Shown: positions 9,462 through 19,380, counted from the stretch's first letter. The stretch: DNA of 64,000 nt from Planktothricoides raciborskii GIHE-MW2 (GCF_040564635.1 NZ_CP159837.1:2901001-2965000), one strand, 5' to 3'. Program-made: numbers and translations. Notes: a model not told the origin generated them from the sequence alone.

Positions 9462-11225
9462 ATGATGAAAAAAAATTTTTACAATTTTATTTTCTGGTGT
9501 CTTATATTAGCCCCGCTAATATTCATGGTGTGCATCTGTCTGAGTTATGGGTTAAACTTTCCCTATTGGGATCAGTGGACAACTCCAGGATTATTATTTG
9601 CCAACAAAGTTTACGAAAATCAACCGATTACCTGGTCAGATTGGCTCTCGCAACATAATGAAAGTCGGAAGTTATTTCCTCGGCTGATTTTTGTGGGCAT
9701 GGCCAGTTTAACGAACTGGAATATCAAGGTTGAATTAATGGTAAACTGTTTTTTAAATACAGTCAGTTTAACCACCTTATATTTCCTCGCCAAACAGACA
9801 TTAAAAAACAGTCATATCCGGAATATTTGTTTGATTTTATCAAGCATATTGCTGTTTTCCCTGGTGCAATATGAAAACTATCTTTGGGGAATTCAGATTT
9901 GTGTATTCTTGTCCCTAGCCGCTTTTGTGCTTTGCTTAGGTCTATTTCAACAAAAGTTACCGTTGGCGGTAAAAGTGATAGTCGGGGGAATTCTTTGTAT
10001 TATTAGTACATTTTCTTTCGCCAATGGAATGCTCAGTTGGGTTGTAGTCATGCCCGCTTTAATCATTGATGAAAAATTGACTATTGCTGATTTAAAAAAA
10101 CGCCTGCCTTGGTTGCTATTCTGGCTGCTTTTGATGGGGACAAATTTATGGATTTATTTCCATGATTATGTAAAACCTGGGGGACATCCCGCGTTTTCGG
10201 TAGCCGTAGAAAACCCCGCGACGGCAATTCTTTATTTTAGAATTTTCTTCGGCAGTATATTAGGAGGTTTTGACAAGGATCAAGCCATGATTGCCGGAGA
10301 AGTTATTTTAGTATTATGGTTGTTTTGTGTGGGGATGATTGGCTATCGAGCTTTACGAGATGACAAAATATTGCCCCAAACCAAAGGCTGGATTTTATTA
10401 GGAGGATATAGCATTGCCAGTGGGTTAATTACCACCTTCGGACGAGTCGGATTTGGGGCACAGCAGGCTTTCTCCTCTCGCTACACGACCTTTTCTGTAT
10501 GGTTATATATTTCTCTAATTTTTCTGATCGGAATCCTGCTACAAGAATTTCGTCTCAGTCAGCGATATTCTCGCATAATTAAAGGAATGATTGGGGGCTT
10601 GATTGGTGTCGGGCTAATTTTGCATATTTCTACTAGCCAAAATGCCTTTACTCAACTCCAGTCCCACCGTTTTAGCAAGCTTCAGGGACAAGCTTGTGCG
10701 GTACTGAGTCCCGTGCTAGAAGATGCGGAATGTTTAACAACTTTCGTCTATCCTGACCTAGAATCTTTACGCCATTTAATCGTCAACATTAATCGCTTGG
10801 GTTATCTTCATCCTCCTCCGTTAGAAACTGCTGAAGTTGAAAGCTTTGCGGAGGTGAATTCAACCCCAGAAACCATCGGCTACTTCGATGAACTTTCCCC
10901 GATTTCGGAGACGGTTTACCATATTCATGGTTGGGCTAGACTCCCTCAACGAAGAGAACCGGCTGATGCAATTTTACTGAGTTATCAAGGAGGGCAAACT
11001 CCCGCCCAAGTGTTTCATCGCGTCCAACGAGCGACCCCACGAGAGGATGTGACGGATTTGTTTCGCGATCGCCCATCTTCTTGGCTTTGGGGTTGGGACG
11101 GCGACTTTCCCGTGTCAAAATTGCCCCCAGGACAATGGACTATCAAAGCTTGGGCTTTTGATACCATGAAAGCCAAAGCTTTTGAACTTTCGGGACAATT
11201 TTCTCTAACGGTAAAACCTTCCTGA
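9462..11225 (+). CDS. Polytopic membrane protein, probable lipid-linked sugar transferase
   Basis: 587 residues with roughly ten or eleven hydrophobic segments through about residue 390, then a soluble C-terminal region of about 190 residues with beta-type composition ending in QWTIKAWAFD...LSGQFSLTV. The first extracytoplasmic loop is acidic and aromatic (NFPYWDQWTTPG), as in GT-C enzymes. I do not recognise a named family. By position it would be the third member of a GtrB-flippase-transferase set that moves a sugar from a lipid carrier to a cell-surface acceptor. Tandem ATGs at 9462 and 9465 give an ambiguous start. The gap to the previous gene is 35 bp, so co-transcription is likely. Confidence 0.65.
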   Translation: MMKKNFYNFIFWCLILAPLIFMVCICLSYGLNFPYWDQWTTPGLLFANKVYENQPITWSDWLSQHNESRKLFPRLIFVGMASLTNWNIKVELMVNCFLNTVSLTTLYFLAKQTLKNSHIRNICLILSSILLFSLVQYENYLWGIQICVFLSLAAFVLCLGLFQQKLPLAVKVIVGGILCIISTFSFANGMLSWVVVMPALIIDEKLTIADLKKRLPWLLFWLLLMGTNLWIYFHDYVKPGGHPAFSVAVENPATAILYFRIFFGSILGGFDKDQAMIAGEVILVLWLFCVGMIGYRALRDDKILPQTKGWILLGGYSIASGLITTFGRVGFGAQQAFSSRYTTFSVWLYISLIFLIGILLQEFRLSQRYSRIIKGMIGGLIGVGLILHISTSQNAFTQLQSHRFSKLQGQACAVLSPVLEDAECLTTFVYPDLESLRHLIVNINRLGYLHPPPLETAEVESFAEVNSTPETIGYFDELSPISETVYHIHGWARLPQRREPADAILLSYQGGQTPAQVFHRVQRATPREDVTDLFRDRPSSWLWGWDGDFPVSKLPPGQWTIKAWAFDTMKAKAFELSGQFSLTVKPS

Positions 11226-11475
11226 ATTCAGGGTATTAGTTATTAGTTGTTAGTTGTTTTTTGTTGGTTGTTAGTTGTTAGTGATTATTTATTATTTATT
11301 ATTGGTTATTTGTTGTTAGTTGTTGTTGGTTGTTAGTTATTAGTGATTTATTGTTGGTTGTTTGCTTCAAACAACCAATAACAACCAACCAAGAACAAAT
11401 AACTAACAACTAACAACTAACAACAAATAACCAAAGAATCCCTACCCAACAACCAACAACCAACCAACAACTAAT
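11226..11475. repeat. Low-complexity inverted repeat between convergent genes
   Basis: The left half is made of TTAGTTGTTAGTTGTT/TTGTTGGTTG units, and the right half (from about 11365) of their reverse complement (AACAACCAAC, CTAACAACTAACAACTAAC). RNA from either strand could fold into a long imperfect hairpin. It lies exactly between two convergent genes, so it may act as a bidirectional transcription barrier (inference). The same words recur at 6968, 32481-32760, 58965-59050 and 60660-60800. Confidence 0.8.
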
Positions 11476-13656
11476 TTATTGAGCGGCCATTTCCATTAAA
11501 ATATTCTGGCTGCTACATTCACCAAAAGTATCTTTCATGGGCGATCGCTGCACATAAGTGCCATCAGCTTGTAAATCCCAAGCTTGGCGATTATCTGACA
11601 GCATAATCCCCAAAATTTCTTGCAAATCTTTCATTAAATCTGGATCTTCTACAGGCGTAATTGCCTCGACCCGACGGTTAAGATTTCGCGGCATCCAATC
11701 CGCCGATCCAATAAATAACTCTTCCTCACCGCGATTGTGGAAATAAAAAATGCGAGAATGTTCTAAATAACGACCCACAATGCTCACCACTCGAATACTT
11801 TCACTCAGTCCGGGGACTCCAGGACGCAAACAGCAAATCCCTCGGATTAGCAAATCAATTTGCACTCCCGCTTGAGAAGCTTGATAAAGTTTGAGGATAA
11901 TTTTTGGATCTACCAACGCATTCATCTTGACCACTATTCGGCTATGATAACCATTTTTCGCGTGTTCCGTTTCCCGGTCAATTAAAGCTTCCATGCGATC
12001 GCGGATATTCACCGGGGCTACCAATAATTTCCGATAAGACCGCTGCCGAGAATATCCCGTCAAAAAATTAAACAAATCGGTCAAATCTGCACCAAGTTCA
12101 TCCCGACAAGATAGCAAACCCAAATCTGTATAAAGTCTGGCGGTCTTAGGATTATAATTCCCCGTACCAATATGAACATAACGCCGAATGCGATCCTGTT
12201 CCCGTCGGACGACCATCGCAATTTTCGTGTGAGTTTTTAACCCCACCAAACCATAAACCACATGAACTCCGGCTTTTTCTAACTTTCGTGCCCACTGAAT
12301 ATTATTTTCTTCATCAAATCGGGCTTTCAGTTCCACCAATGCCGCCACCTGCTTGCCATTTTCTGCCGCCGTAATTAAAGCATTAATAATCGGCGAATCT
12401 CCCGAAGTCCGATACAGTGTCATCTTAATCGCCAACACTCCAGGGTCATGGGCCGCTTGAGTAATAAAACGTTGCACCGAGGCGCTAAATGAATAATAAG
12501 GATGGTGCAGCAATATATCTTTTTGGCGAATTAAGGCAAATAAATCTTCCCCTTCCTCTACATCCAGGTCTACTTGGTCTACGGGTAAATCATGGAGACG
12601 ACGCAAACGCGGGGGAACGACCGGGTTCCAGGGTCGATCTTTGAGTTCTGGTTTGGGCAATCCCATGAAACTCATTAAGTCCCCTAAATTCAGTAATCCT
12701 TGCACTTCATAAACATCCGACTCTTCAACGTCCAGTTCGTGCATAAGCATTTCCCGAATGCTGGGCGGCAAGTCCACGGGTATTTCCAGGCGGACCACGG
12801 AACCCCCAAACCGTCGTTTCCGCAGTTCTTTTTCAATCGCTAATAACAAGTCATCGGCTTCGATCTCTTGCAGTTCTAAATCCGCATCCCGCGTAATTCG
12901 GAATAAATGATATTCCTGAATATTCATTCCGGGAAATAAAAACTCTAAGTTATGAGCGATGACTTGTTCCAGGGGGACAAATTGGTAGATGGTTGGCGGT
13001 GTTGCTGCGGTGACGGGGGTCTGAGAAGGTTTAATCGGGTCTGGAGGCAAGGAAATAAATCTGGGTAAGACTTTGGGGACTTTGACGCGAGCAAAAAATT
13101 CCTCCTCGGTTTCTGGATCTTTAACCAGTACCGCTAAGTTTAAGCTGAGATTGGAAATATAGGGGAACGGATGACCCGGATCGACGGCTAAAGGAGTGAG
13201 CACGGGAAAGATTTGCTCTTCAAAGTAGCTCTGCATATAGAGCCTTTGTTCTTGGTTGAGATCGATGTAGTCGAGGATATGAATTTGGTTGGCGACTAAT
13301 AGGGGTCGGATTTGCTGTTGAAAGTGACGATGCTGCTCGACTACCATTGGGTGCAGGCGATCGCTAATCGCATTCAGTTGTTCTTCCGGTGTCCGTCCAT
13401 CAGGGGTTAACCGGGCAACCTTGGCTTCTACCTGTTGTTTTAAAGCGGCAACCCGAACCATAAAGAATTCATCCAGGTTGGTGCTGAAGATCGATAAAAA
13501 CTTCAGTCGCTCCAGTAGGAGTGTCCGAGCATCCAAGGCTTCATGTAAAACCCGGTAGTTAAACTCTAACCAGCTTAACTCGCGATTAATATAATACTGC
13601 GGATCTTTGAGGTTAATCTCGCTGGCCGTGGGATCTACTGTTTTGGTTTTGGCCAT
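11476..13656 (-). CDS. ppk: Polyphosphate kinase 1
   Basis: 726 residues, slightly longer than the E. coli enzyme. It polymerises the terminal phosphate of ATP into polyphosphate and can run in reverse. Seen: the N-terminal helical domain with INRELSWLEFN near residues 23-33, the head domain, and the C-terminal phospholipase-D-like domains. The first of those contains GLKTHTKIAMV, with the histidine expected to be phosphorylated, and HIGTGNYNPKTARLYTDLGL. SADWMPRNLNRRVE follows near the end. A proline-rich insertion around residues 200-225 (PPDPIKPSQTPVTAATPPTI) is probably a lineage-specific loop. The start at 13656 is close to the usual INRELSW position. It is convergent with the glycosylation cassette. 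Confidence 0.96.
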   Translation of the reverse strand: MAKTKTVDPTASEINLKDPQYYINRELSWLEFNYRVLHEALDARTLLLERLKFLSIFSTNLDEFFMVRVAALKQQVEAKVARLTPDGRTPEEQLNAISDRLHPMVVEQHRHFQQQIRPLLVANQIHILDYIDLNQEQRLYMQSYFEEQIFPVLTPLAVDPGHPFPYISNLSLNLAVLVKDPETEEEFFARVKVPKVLPRFISLPPDPIKPSQTPVTAATPPTIYQFVPLEQVIAHNLEFLFPGMNIQEYHLFRITRDADLELQEIEADDLLLAIEKELRKRRFGGSVVRLEIPVDLPPSIREMLMHELDVEESDVYEVQGLLNLGDLMSFMGLPKPELKDRPWNPVVPPRLRRLHDLPVDQVDLDVEEGEDLFALIRQKDILLHHPYYSFSASVQRFITQAAHDPGVLAIKMTLYRTSGDSPIINALITAAENGKQVAALVELKARFDEENNIQWARKLEKAGVHVVYGLVGLKTHTKIAMVVRREQDRIRRYVHIGTGNYNPKTARLYTDLGLLSCRDELGADLTDLFNFLTGYSRQRSYRKLLVAPVNIRDRMEALIDRETEHAKNGYHSRIVVKMNALVDPKIILKLYQASQAGVQIDLLIRGICCLRPGVPGLSESIRVVSIVGRYLEHSRIFYFHNRGEEELFIGSADWMPRNLNRRVEAITPVEDPDLMKDLQEILGIMLSDNRQAWDLQADGTYVQRSPMKDTFGECSSQNILMEMAAQ

Positions 13657-13860
13657 AATATTTTTTGATGGGTGTCTTATTCCGTTAATGTGCTTAGATT
13701 ACCAAATTTGTTGCTCCTACAAATCCAAATTATTTGTGAATTTTTGTGACGTTCTAAACTGTTCAGGAAACCCCCTTCTTGAGACTGGTCTGCCAAGTCA
13801 TCCGCTGATTATTTATCGGTACTACATCCCATCTATCTGGGTTCTGATATGATCCCAGCC

Positions 13861-13905
13861 AAAATCATGGGGGAATTGTCCAGAAACATTTTCCCCCATG
13901 ATTTT
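13861..13905 (-). terminator. Long hairpin downstream of the alpha-E gene
   Basis: AAAATCATGGGGGAA at 13861-13875 pairs perfectly with TTCCCCCATGATTTT at 13891-13905. It lies about 40 bp past the stop of the minus-strand gene at 13944. The U-run is short, so it may be a weak terminator or RNA-stabilising hairpin. The rest of 13657-13943 shows no gene. Confidence 0.6.
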
Positions 13906-13943
13906 GCCTAGATGCAAATTTGCCCCCGCCTGCCTATAGATGC

Positions 13944-14948
13944 CTACAGACTGGCAGCGATCGCACTTTGATTACTGGTCATGGATGTTTTTTCTATGGG
14001 TTTAATCGCAAAGAAATTATCAAAGATATTGTCGCCAATTTCATTCATTTTTTCTTGTAAATCATTGAGAAATTCATGCAGACCAATATGCATAATTTCA
14101 TCAATGGTAATATACCCTAATTCAGACCGCAACCGGCCTAATGTCCTTTCCACGGGATTTTGCCAGGTGCCATGAGGGGTGCCGGTAATTTGATGCAGCG
14201 ATCGCTCTGCTTGCAACAGACAAAACTGAATTGACCGAGGAAATTCGCGATCTAAAATTAAAAATTCCGCCACTCCATCCGGGGTAATCCGATGTTGACT
14301 CCGTTTCCGATACATTTCATAAGCACTTGCCGATCGCAACAAAGAAATCCACTGTAATTGATCCAAAATTGTCCCGACGTGCTTCACCGAAGGCAACAAA
14401 ATATAATACTTCACATCTAAAATTCGACTGGTTTTATCAGCCCGTTCTAATAACCGGCCAATTTGACCAAAATGCCAGCCTTCATTATGACTCATGGTGG
14501 CATCCATCACGCCCGCAAATAGATGAGAAGCGAGTTTTACCTCCGTGAAAAAATCTTGCAACCCAGAAAGGGATTGGTCCGGAGCCGCAGTCTTCACCAT
14601 CCAATAAAAAGCATTAATTTGTTCCCACATTTCTGAAGAAATAATTTCCCGCACGGAACGAGCATTTTCTCGCGCTATTTGCAAACAAGATAAAATAGAA
14701 TTGGGATAATTACTATCAAAAGTGAGAAACTGAATCACGTTTTGGGCATTTCCTTCCCCGTAGGCTTGCTCAAAAAGTTCTTGATCTCCCGTGGTATAAA
14801 CTAAAGGTTTCCACTGTTGTTCAATTCCTCTGGGAGAATCCAACATTAAGTTTAAATTAGTTCCCACGAACCGGGCAATATTTTCCGCCCGTTCTACATA
14901 TCTGTTTAGCCAGTAGATTGAATCGGCAACGCGACTCAGCATAAGCAC
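13944..14948 (-). CDS. Alpha-E domain protein (DUF403)
   Basis: A 334-residue, nearly all-helical protein. The N-terminal motif MLSRVADSIYWLNRYVERAE and a WHFGQIGRLLERADKTSRIL segment near residue 160 are typical of the alpha-E family. These proteins are almost always encoded next to a circularly permuted ATP-grasp protein, as here: that gene lies about 390 bp upstream on the same strand. The pair has been predicted to take part in peptide ligation or modification together with transglutaminase-like proteins. No transglutaminase gene is in the window. The biochemical role is not established. Confidence 0.9.
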   Translation of the reverse strand: MLMLSRVADSIYWLNRYVERAENIARFVGTNLNLMLDSPRGIEQQWKPLVYTTGDQELFEQAYGEGNAQNVIQFLTFDSNYPNSILSCLQIARENARSVREIISSEMWEQINAFYWMVKTAAPDQSLSGLQDFFTEVKLASHLFAGVMDATMSHNEGWHFGQIGRLLERADKTSRILDVKYYILLPSVKHVGTILDQLQWISLLRSASAYEMYRKRSQHRITPDGVAEFLILDREFPRSIQFCLLQAERSLHQITGTPHGTWQNPVERTLGRLRSELGYITIDEIMHIGLHEFLNDLQEKMNEIGDNIFDNFFAIKPIEKTSMTSNQSAIAASL

Positions 14949-14984
14949 TATTCCTAATTTACTATTCAGTTATTCAGGTTAACC

Positions 14985-15325
14985 GTCAGAGGAGAAAGGA
15001 GAGAGGAGCAGAGGAGCAGAGGAGCAGAGGAGCAGAGGGGCGGAGGGGCGGAGGGAGGGGCGGAGGGGCAAAGGAGAAGTGAAAAGTTAAAAGTCGTGGG
15101 GGCGAATGGCCAAGAGAGAAAAGAGAGGAGAGAAAAGAGAGGAGAGAATATCTTTCCTCTTTCCTATGCATCCTCTTTCCTATGCATCCTCTTTCCTATG
15201 CATCCTCCCTTTCACTATTCACTCTCCCCTCATCCCCCCTGCACCCCCGCACCCCTGCACCCCTGCTCGATGGCGGCTCCCCCGCTCGATGGCGGCTCCC
15301 CTCTCTTTTCTCTTCTGACTATTAT
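14985..15325. repeat. Purine/pyrimidine tandem repeats
   Basis: Four or more copies of GAGGAGCAGA at 15000-15040, GGGGCGGAGG units to 15075, three copies of TTTCCTATGCATCCTC at about 15160-15205, CACCCCTG units and two copies of CTCGATGGCGGCTCCCC near 15265-15300. It separates the alpha-E and ATP-grasp genes, with no convincing coding sequence. Confidence 0.8.
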
Positions 15326-15334
15326 TTACTCCGC

Positions 15335-16768
15335 CTATTCAAACAAAACCCAGGTATCTTTTGAACCACCTCCTTGAGATGAATTGACTACTAAAGAACC
15401 TTTTTTCAAAGCTACACGGGTTAAGCCCCCCGGATGTACGTAGATTTCTTTTCCATAGAGAATATAGGGACGTAAATCTACATGGCATCCGGCAAATTCG
15501 TCCTTGATTATGGTAGGAACTCTGGATAAACAGAGGGTGGGTTGGGCAATATAATTCCGGGGATTTTCTTGGATCCGCCCCGCAAAGTCTTCCCGTTGTT
15601 CTGGGGTGGCATGAGGGCCGACTAGCATCCCATATCCTCCCGCTTCATTCACCGCTTTGACTACCAATTTATCTAAGTTGGCTAACACATGGTTGCGATC
15701 TTTTTCTTCCCAACATCGATAGGTCGGCACGTTGGGTATTATTTGGTCTTCACCAAGATAATAGCGAATAATATCCGGGACATAAGTATAGATTCCTTTG
15801 TCATCAGCGACCCCAGTTCCTAACGCATTGGCGATCGCGACTCGGCGATTGCGGTAAACTTCCATCAGCCCCGGAACTCCCAGTAAACTATCGGGACGAA
15901 ATGCCAAAGGATCGATAAAGTTATCATCAATTCGCCGATAAATTACATCGACTCTTTGTAGTCCTTTGGTGGTACGCATTCTTAAGTAGCCATCCACCAC
16001 CACTAAATCTCTACCTTCGACCAGTTCTACCCCCATTTGTTGGGCTAAAAATGAGTGCTCAAAATAGGCCGAATTATAAATTCCTGGGGTGAGAACCGCT
16101 ACTCTAGGATTGGTTAAATGGGGTGGGGCTAAGTTTAGCAGAGTTTCTAGGAGATGACTGGGGTAATCATCTACGGGTTTAATGCCCATTTTGCCAAATA
16201 ATTCGGGAAAGCAAGATTTCATTACCCGGCGATTTTCGATTACATAAGAAACCCCCGACGGACAGCGAAGATTATCTTCTAAAACATACCAATGACCATG
16301 TTTATCTCGGACTAAATCTGTCCCCGTGATGTGACACCAAACATCTGCCGGTGGTTTTAATCCAATACAAGGTTTGAGAAATCCTGTAGCAGAGGCGATC
16401 GCATATTCGGGAATTATCCCATCAGCAATAATTTTTTGTTCCCCATAAATATCACCAATAAATAAATTTAATGCCGCAATTCGTTGTTTGAGTCCTTTTT
16501 CTAGCCATTGCCACTCTAAAGCTGAGACAATGCGGGGAATAATATCAAACGGAAATATCCGTTCGGTTCCTTGGTTGTCGCTGTAGACATTAAAGGTTGC
16601 CCCTAGCTTCATCAGGGCATTTTGGGCTGCTTGTTGTCGCTGTTCCAGTTCTCCACTCGGTAAGGAGTTGATTTTGGCAATCAATAACTGGGCTTCTGGG
16701 CGGGGTTTACCCTTTTCGATGAACAGTTCATCGTAAAAATCCCCTGGATCGTAAGTATTAAATTGCAC
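15335..16768 (-). CDS. Circularly permuted ATP-grasp protein (DUF404/407)
   Basis: 477 residues. The N-terminal [11 protein letters not shown] and the middle block with [31 protein letters not shown] and [15 protein letters not shown] match the circularly permuted ATP-grasp type 2 family. The C-terminal [23 protein letters not shown] provides the conserved glycine-rich ending. ATP-grasp enzymes activate a carboxylate with ATP and join it to an amine. The natural substrate of this family is unknown. The alpha-E partner lies downstream on the same strand, separated by repeats, so the two are probably one transcription unit. The start at 16768 matches the usual family N-terminus. Confidence 0.92.
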   Translation of the reverse strand: MQFNTYDPGDFYDELFIEKGKPRPEAQLLIAKINSLPSGELEQRQQAAQNALMKLGATFNVYSDNQGTERIFPFDIIPRIVSALEWQWLEKGLKQRIAALNLFIGDIYGEQKIIADGIIPEYAIASATGFLKPCIGLKPPADVWCHITGTDLVRDKHGHWYVLEDNLRCPSGVSYVIENRRVMKSCFPELFGKMGIKPVDDYPSHLLETLLNLAPPHLTNPRVAVLTPGIYNSAYFEHSFLAQQMGVELVEGRDLVVVDGYLRMRTTKGLQRVDVIYRRIDDNFIDPLAFRPDSLLGVPGLMEVYRNRRVAIANALGTGVADDKGIYTYVPDIIRYYLGEDQIIPNVPTYRCWEEKDRNHVLANLDKLVVKAVNEAGGYGMLVGPHATPEQREDFAGRIQENPRNYIAQPTLCLSRVPTIIKDEFAGCHVDLRPYILYGKEIYVHPGGLTRVALKKGSLVVNSSQGGGSKDTWVLFE

Positions 16769-16984
16769 GGTTTAGCTACCCGATTTTTTAACGACTATTG
16801 GCTACTGTGTGGTTAATGCGGTGGCTGCTTCACTGAAATCACAGATTTCTGGGAATTGACACCCTTTTAGGCTTCTCGGTCAGTAGCCGACTCTAGACTC
16901 TGAATTGGGTATAGAGTTTTTTCCGTTTCTTTAACTGTAGCGGTGGATACAGCCGGTGAGAAAATTTATAATAATTTTTTTAAC
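16769..16984. other. Intergenic upstream of the ATP-grasp gene
   Basis: No gene is visible. The interval should hold the minus-strand promoter of the ATP-grasp/alpha-E pair, but no element is clear enough to call. Confidence 0.4.
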
Positions 16985-17078
16985 AATAGACAATTCTGGC
17001 TTCGATCGCGGATCGATTCCCCCAACCTCCCTTTTTTAAGGAGGGCTTTTTCGCCAGGGAAAGCCAGAATTGTCTATT
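16985..17078. repeat. MITE-like element with 18-bp terminal inverted repeats
   Basis: AATAGACAATTCTGGCTT (16985-17002) and its exact reverse complement (17061-17078) enclose a 58-bp centre. The centre contains its own hairpin, CCTCCCTTTTTTAAGGAGGG, next to GGATCGATTCCCCCAAC. A related centre in the opposite orientation occurs at 47645-47686 without these outer arms. There is no coding capacity. The flanking stretch 17079-17323 holds no gene I can recognise. Confidence 0.7.
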
Positions 17079-17323
17079 CAGTATGTTGATTAACTGTGTT
17101 GATTAAGTATATTCTCCGATCGCTCTTATTTCTCAGCAATTATGGCCTAAAAATGCTGTTTCTGAGTTAAGATTTTTCAGAATCTTCCAAAATCTTTACA
17201 CTTTGACTCAGGTAGGGGTATGGTCTGATGGCTGATATGATTATTTCAATTGTAATTGAGACAATACATCAGGGGCGCAGCGGCTTGCGCCCTACATAAT
17301 TGTATTAATCTTAATTTAACTAA

Positions 17324-17872
17324 CTATACCGGGGGTTTGGCGGCCAGCCTCTGGACGATCGCCCGAAAATCAGCAGCGATCGCTTCGATATTTTCTGGGT
17401 GCAATAAGGGTACATGAACAAAGATACAAGGAATGGGCGATTTTGCCTGGGTTTGCAGATAGTTTAAAACCGCATAGTACAGCGCTTCACAGACAAATTT
17501 ACCCGCGTCATGGCTGATTTCTGTGTTAGGTAACCCGGCGATTAATTGGGGCAAATTTACTAAAGTTTTGCGGCAATTTTTCCCGGATAAAGCTTGAGAT
17601 TCAACGGTTAATTTTTGCCGAGTTTCTGCCATACCCGCGCAAATCACTGCATGGGGTTGGACTTGGTTGATTTTGGCGATCGCCTCTTTTGGGGCTGCTT
17701 CGGGGTCTACGGGTAATTTTCTTAACAGAATCAATGAATCCCCGAAAAAATCCCCTTGAGAAATTTTTACTAATAAGTCATCGGAGGCATTGGATTTTTG
17801 ATGGGGCATCCAGGTATCAAAGGAAGTGAGTAAGATTTTGCTAGTGATATGAGTGATAATTTTGCCAGTCAT
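17324..17872 (-). CDS. Pyroglutamyl-peptidase-like protein (peptidase C15)
   Basis: 182 residues, a little shorter than typical pyrrolidone-carboxylate peptidase (about 210). The three catalytic positions of family C15 can be matched: Glu83 in CAGMAETR, Cys128 in GKFVCEALYY and His153 in IFVHVPLL. Family members remove N-terminal pyroglutamate from peptides in the cytoplasm. The sequence is divergent elsewhere, so the substrate is uncertain. It is divergent from hisH with a 61-bp gap containing both starts. Confidence 0.8.
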   Translation of the reverse strand: MTGKIITHITSKILLTSFDTWMPHQKSNASDDLLVKISQGDFFGDSLILLRKLPVDPEAAPKEAIAKINQVQPHAVICAGMAETRQKLTVESQALSGKNCRKTLVNLPQLIAGLPNTEISHDAGKFVCEALYYAVLNYLQTQAKSPIPCIFVHVPLLHPENIEAIAADFRAIVQRLAAKPPV

Positions 17873-17933
17873 AGAAAATTTGGGCGATTAAGAATTACAA
17901 TAGCGATCGCGGTATCGTAAGGAAAACAGGGCA

Positions 17934-18563
17934 ATGGCTGTGATTGCCATCGTAGACTATGATATGGGGAATTTGCACTCGGTGTGCAAAGGTTTGGAAA
18001 ATGCGGGGGCAACCCCAATAATTACCGATTCACCCGCAGAAATTTTGGCTGCTGATGCGGTGTTGCTGCCCGGAGTGGGTTCTTTTGACCCGGCAATGCA
18101 ACATTTGCGATCGCGGGATTTGGAGTTGCCGGTGAAAGATGCGATCGCTTCTGGGAAACCATTTCTCGGCATTTGTTTAGGGCTGCAAATTCTTTTTGAT
18201 GGCAGTGAAGAGGGGAAAGAACCGGGTTTAGGGGTAATTCCGGGGATGGTACGTCGGTTTAAAAGCGAACCGGGATTAACTATTCCTCACATGGGTTGGA
18301 ATCAGTTAGAATTGGCTCAACCGGATCTGCCATTGTGGGGCAATTTGCCCGCTAATCCTTGGGTTTATTTTGTTCACTCTTATTATGTCGATCCCATAGA
18401 TGCATCGGTGAAGGCTGCTACAGTGACTCATGGGAGTCAAAATGTCACTGCTGCGATCGGGAAAAATAACCTCATGGCGGTACAATTTCACCCGGAAAAA
18501 TCTTCTACTGCTGGGTTAAAAATGTTAGATAACTTTGTGGATTTTCTGCACCGCAAAAGTTAG
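17934..18563 (+). CDS. hisH: Imidazole glycerol phosphate synthase, glutaminase subunit HisH
   Basis: 209 residues, the normal length. It releases ammonia from glutamine and passes it to HisF in histidine synthesis. The class I glutamine amidotransferase triad is visible: Cys81 in GICLGLQ, and His186 and Glu188 in QFHPEKS. The N-terminus IAIVDYDMGNLHSV is characteristic. HisF is not in the window; hisD lies far away at 51.5 kb, as usual for scattered cyanobacterial his genes. Confidence 0.97.
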   Translation: MAVIAIVDYDMGNLHSVCKGLENAGATPIITDSPAEILAADAVLLPGVGSFDPAMQHLRSRDLELPVKDAIASGKPFLGICLGLQILFDGSEEGKEPGLGVIPGMVRRFKSEPGLTIPHMGWNQLELAQPDLPLWGNLPANPWVYFVHSYYVDPIDASVKAATVTHGSQNVTAAIGKNNLMAVQFHPEKSSTAGLKMLDNFVDFLHRKS

Positions 18564-18574
18564 AGGTAATCTAA

Positions 18575-18735
18575 TAGTAGGGTGGGCAAAAAATTTTACC
18601 TACTATACCATATACGATGGTGTATGCCCACCCTACAATATAAATAATTAACATTCGGATGGTGGGCAAAAAAGCAAAAAAATTTATCCACTATACCATA
18701 TACGATGGTTTACTTTTGCCCACCCTACAATAGAA
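18575..18735. repeat. Two copies of a GTGGGCAAAA...TTTGCCCAC hairpin repeat
   Basis: Two elements, at about 18577-18636 and 18658-18728, share CTATACCATATACGATGG in the middle and end in GCCCACCCTACAATA. They belong to the family seen at 44-167 and may act as the hisH transcript end. Confidence 0.7.
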
Positions 18736-18757
18736 ATACTACAATATAAATACTGCG

Positions 18758-19054
18758 GGGCATGAATTAGGTCGTTTTCTGTCAGAAAACCAGATTTTGC
18801 TCAAGCATTTTGTGGTGGTCTGGCTGACTGCTTCAACTTGTCTTTATAAGTATGATGATTGGGCAATAAAACAAAAACAACGTCGCCAAAAGTTTAAGCA
18901 AGGGTAACAAGTGGCAAAGGTGAAATATACGCCCACTTCTGTTGATGTAATTAGTGTTGAGTTGAATCAAATGAAAGGGAGTATGGGAATTACGAAAATG
19001 GGTTCATTTAGGCATAAATTTGCGGATAAAACTAAAAAAAAATTAGTCATTTAA
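18758..19054 (+). pseudogene. Two short open fragments, probably a decayed gene
   Basis: One frame (to TAA near 18905) reads GHELGRFLSENQILLKHF then KYDDWAIKQKQRRQKFKQ. A second, starting GTG at 18911 and ending TAA at 19052-19054, reads MAKVKYTPTSVDVISVELNQ and ends KFADKTKKKLVI. The second is short and basic. I recognise no family; they may be remains of a mobile-element gene or chance. Confidence 0.3.
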
Positions 19055-19149
19055 TACCAATTTTACAACCTATTGCTACAATTATAATGTTTATTTAGAC
19101 GGTGATATGTAGCGCCAAAATTGCATAATGTTTTGTAAATAATATTACC

Positions 19150-19380
19150 AATTTCTAAATAATCCAGAGTCGGTTTTAACCGACTTGCGCTATTAGCCGG
19201 AGGTTTTAACCTCTGGCGGTTTATGTACCCCCGCAATTAACCGACGATTGCGGGGATTAAAATTCGGCGATGATTAAAATTCGGCGATGATTAAAATCCG
19301 GCGGGGATTAAAATTCGGCGGGGATTAAAATCCCTGTAGGGGTCAACGGCCGTTGACCCCTACAGGCGGTTAAAACCGAC
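19150..19380. repeat. Inverted and tandem repeats next to the distal end of the array
   Basis: AGTCGGTTTTAACCGACT near 19161-19178, then about five tandem copies of a GATTAAAATTCGGCG(G/A)(G/T) unit at 19256-19332. A palindrome AGGGGTCAACGGCCGTTGACCCCT follows near 19337-19360, then GGTTAAAACCGACT. The rest, to 19460, shows no gene. Confidence 0.75.

Noticed and set aside
15096-15377. Overlapping ORFs near 15.1-15.4 kb
   Set aside because: They are translations of tandem purine/pyrimidine repeats in several frames, with no conserved protein features.
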